Below, in pieces: positions 63,719 through 64,000 of a DNA stretch of 64,000 nt. The stretch is taken from the NCBI RefSeq assembly GCF_002797875.1, contig NZ_PGFC01000001.1:62001-126000 (forward strand). Reading direction: 5' to 3'. The stretch's first letter is position 1. Each line of letters opens with the position of its first letter. The notes under the pieces are model-generated. The model saw only the letters and a list, made by a program, of their open reading frames with translations. It did no database searches and had not been told where the DNA came from. This DNA comes from Pseudoscardovia suis (GTDB lineage Bacteria; Actinomycetota; Actinomycetes; Actinomycetales; Bifidobacteriaceae). The position numbers were made by a program, and so were the translations under genes.

Positions 63719-64000
63719 ATGTTGAGAATATTCAGCACGGTGAACTCACATACGAAGCCGATTGAGAAACCCGAGCAAGGCTCCTGGCTGTGCCTGACCG
63801 ACCCCACCGATGTGGAGCTCACCTCCGTCGCCACCGCATGCGACATCGACCTCGCCGATTTGCGCGCACCATTGGATGACGAGGAGCGCTCGCGAGTGGA
63901 TGTCGAGGAAGGCTACACGATGATCATCGTGGACATCCCCACCGTCGAGGAACGAGGTGGCCGCGATTGGTATGAGACGATCCCGTTGTCGGTCATCGTC
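63719..64000 (+). CDS. CorA family magnesium/cobalt transporter, N-terminal part
   Basis: Only the first 94 codons are in the window. The sequence (LRIFSTVNSHTKPIE, then WLCLTDPT, DLRAPLDDEERSRVDVEEG and MIIVDIPTVEE) matches the cytoplasmic N-terminal domain of the CorA-like proteins of actinobacteria and firmicutes. The membrane helices with the GMN motif lie beyond the edge and cannot be checked. The ATG at 63719 follows AGGGGCAGG at a spacing of about ten bases. Confidence 0.8.
   Translation, partial: MLRIFSTVNSHTKPIEKPEQGSWLCLTDPTDVELTSVATACDIDLADLRAPLDDEERSRVDVEEGYTMIIVDIPTVEERGGRDWYETIPLSVIV

Overview
The window is a stretch of bifidobacterial chromosome, or that of a very close actinobacterial relative. 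The evidence is the high G+C content, frequent GTG starts, strong GGAGG-type ribosome binding sites, an argCJBDFRGH cluster in the bifidobacterial order, and a GH36 alpha-galactosidase. Most of it is core metabolism and translation: pheST, tyrS, arginine biosynthesis, NAD kinase, recN, thrC, proA, nadD, prs, glmU, rsfS and a branched-chain amino acid ABC importer, with tRNA-Gln(TTG) and tRNA-Ala(GGC). I did not find an insertion sequence, prophage, CRISPR array or replication origin.

Layout. 1-2 kb: the start of a DUF3043 membrane protein and an M20 dipeptidase. 2-9.8 kb: an accessory island with a divergent LuxR-type regulator whose receiver lacks the phospho-acceptor Asp, two small secreted proteins sharing a two-cysteine pattern, three paralogous lipoproteins (two share a 197-bp identical block) plus the remnant of a fourth, a membrane-anchored adaptor with a peptidoglycan-binding-like segment, and a fused ATPase-permease. 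The architecture resembles lactococcin 972-type bacteriocin/ABC loci but the peptides are divergent; this is the best candidate for an undescribed system. 9.8-18.3 kb: an rRNA methyltransferase, pheST, a DUF4190 protein and alpha-galactosidase. 18.3-20.4 kb: the argC promoter with its palindromic ARG box and the first ~30 codons of argC are duplicated, and the two copies flank an orphan zinc-ribbon membrane protein. 20.4-29.6 kb: argCJBDFRGH.

29.9-41 kb: a NimA-like flavoprotein, a large Pro/Ala/Gln-rich membrane protein, a 0.6-kb degenerate repeat array with quantised spacing, tyrS, an RGG-rich TPR protein with an acidic tail, and a tightly packed set (HAD phosphatase, His-rich small protein, TlyA methyltransferase, NAD kinase, recN). 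44-56 kb: an ion-transporter-superfamily permease, a HAD phosphatase, thrC, proA-hypothetical-nadD, prs, tRNA-Gln, glmU, rsfS and a histidine phosphatase. 56-64 kb: a Ser/Thr-tailed membrane protein, the liv operon (LivH carries an unusual exported beta-sandwich-like domain at its N terminus), tRNA-Ala and the start of a CorA-type transporter.

Coordinates of starts were chosen from visible ribosome binding sites. All family assignments rest on reading motifs by eye; no database search was run.
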